From an uncultured Pseudomonadota bacterium (GTDB lineage: Bacteria; Pseudomonadota; Gammaproteobacteria; Burkholderiales; Thiobacillaceae), in the NCBI GenBank assembly GCA_903883985.1, contig CAISDD010000040.1, positions 1-16,709 on the forward strand: DNA of 16,709 bases. The letters run 5' to 3'. The notes under the pieces are model-generated. The model was not told where the DNA came from. It searched no databases and saw only the letters and a program-made list of their open reading frames with translations. A program made the translations under genes and the position numbers. The stretch's first letter is position 1. Every line of letters begins with the position of its first letter. Below, one piece after another: positions 16,648-16,709 of this stretch.

Positions 16648-16709
16648 TCACTCCTCACGCCCGGCAAGATCGCCCTTGATGCCGCAATCCAGGGTGCGGT
16701 GCTTGAGGG
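16648..16709 (-). CDS. C-terminal end of a protein, probably a carbon-nitrogen hydrolase (partial)
   Basis: Only the last 19 residues are in the window, LKHRTLDCGIKGDLAGREE, then TGA. A Leu-x-His-Arg-x-Leu segment near the C-terminus is common in nitrilase-superfamily (Nit/omega-amidase-like) proteins, and in many beta- and gammaproteobacteria such a gene lies directly upstream of tldD on the same strand. Both points fit, but 19 residues cannot prove identity. It would normally be cotranscribed with tldD; here 218 bp with a repeat lie between them. Confidence 0.45.
   Translation of the reverse strand, partial: LKHRTLDCGIKGDLAGREE

Overview
The window is about 16.7 kb of GC-rich bacterial chromosome. 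Gene content and protein style point to a betaproteobacterium, most likely of the Rhodocyclales/Nitrosomonadales type: a TorF-type porin–glnK–amt cluster with a sigma-54 promoter, an argJ–DUF815 ATPase pair, a Nudix–ThiE fusion, ubiK, and tldD next to what looks like a nitrilase tail. This placement is inference from gene content, not a phylogeny. I see no rRNA, tRNA, CRISPR array, prophage or complete insertion sequence.

Layout. (1) 1-1760, minus strand: a nitrogen-assimilation operon of TorF-family porin, glnK and amt (amt runs off the left edge), behind a well-formed sigma-54 promoter. (2) 1890-2383: ubiK flanked by REP-like palindromes, with a further hairpin-rich intergenic repeat. (3) 2426-3786, plus strand: a Nudix/ThiE-like fusion with a translationally coupled small membrane-anchored protein. 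(4) 3829-4626: phoU behind a Pho box. (5) 5077-4652, minus: a periplasmic PCu(A)C copper chaperone, upstream of which lies a wrecked TonB-dependent receptor (5627-5109). The receptor keeps its start, TonB box, part of the plug and its last 17 or so residues. Between the two ends sits a repeat element. (6) 5735-9208, minus: a protein of about 1157 aa that I read as a PPi-type phosphoenolpyruvate carboxykinase. (7) 9546-11722, minus: argJ and a DUF815 AAA ATPase with overlapping or closely abutting ends. (8) 11825-14995, plus: a FIST-domain protein (NosP-like) followed by a soluble hybrid histidine kinase, a probable nitric-oxide or small-ligand signalling pair. (9) 14957-16429, minus: tldD, convergent with and overlapping the kinase gene. 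Then a second, inverted copy of the repeat element, and at the right edge the last codons of a probable carbon-nitrogen hydrolase.

How the genes work together. Most of the window is core metabolism in small independent units: ammonium uptake and PII control, ubiquinone synthesis, nucleotide sanitation, phosphate signalling, arginine synthesis, and TldD/TldE peptide processing. The less ordinary parts are the giant PEPCK candidate, the FIST/hybrid-kinase pair, the decayed receptor beside the copper chaperone, and the roughly 155-bp palindromic repeat present twice in opposite orientation 11 kb apart. Assignments rest on motifs read by eye; no database search was possible.
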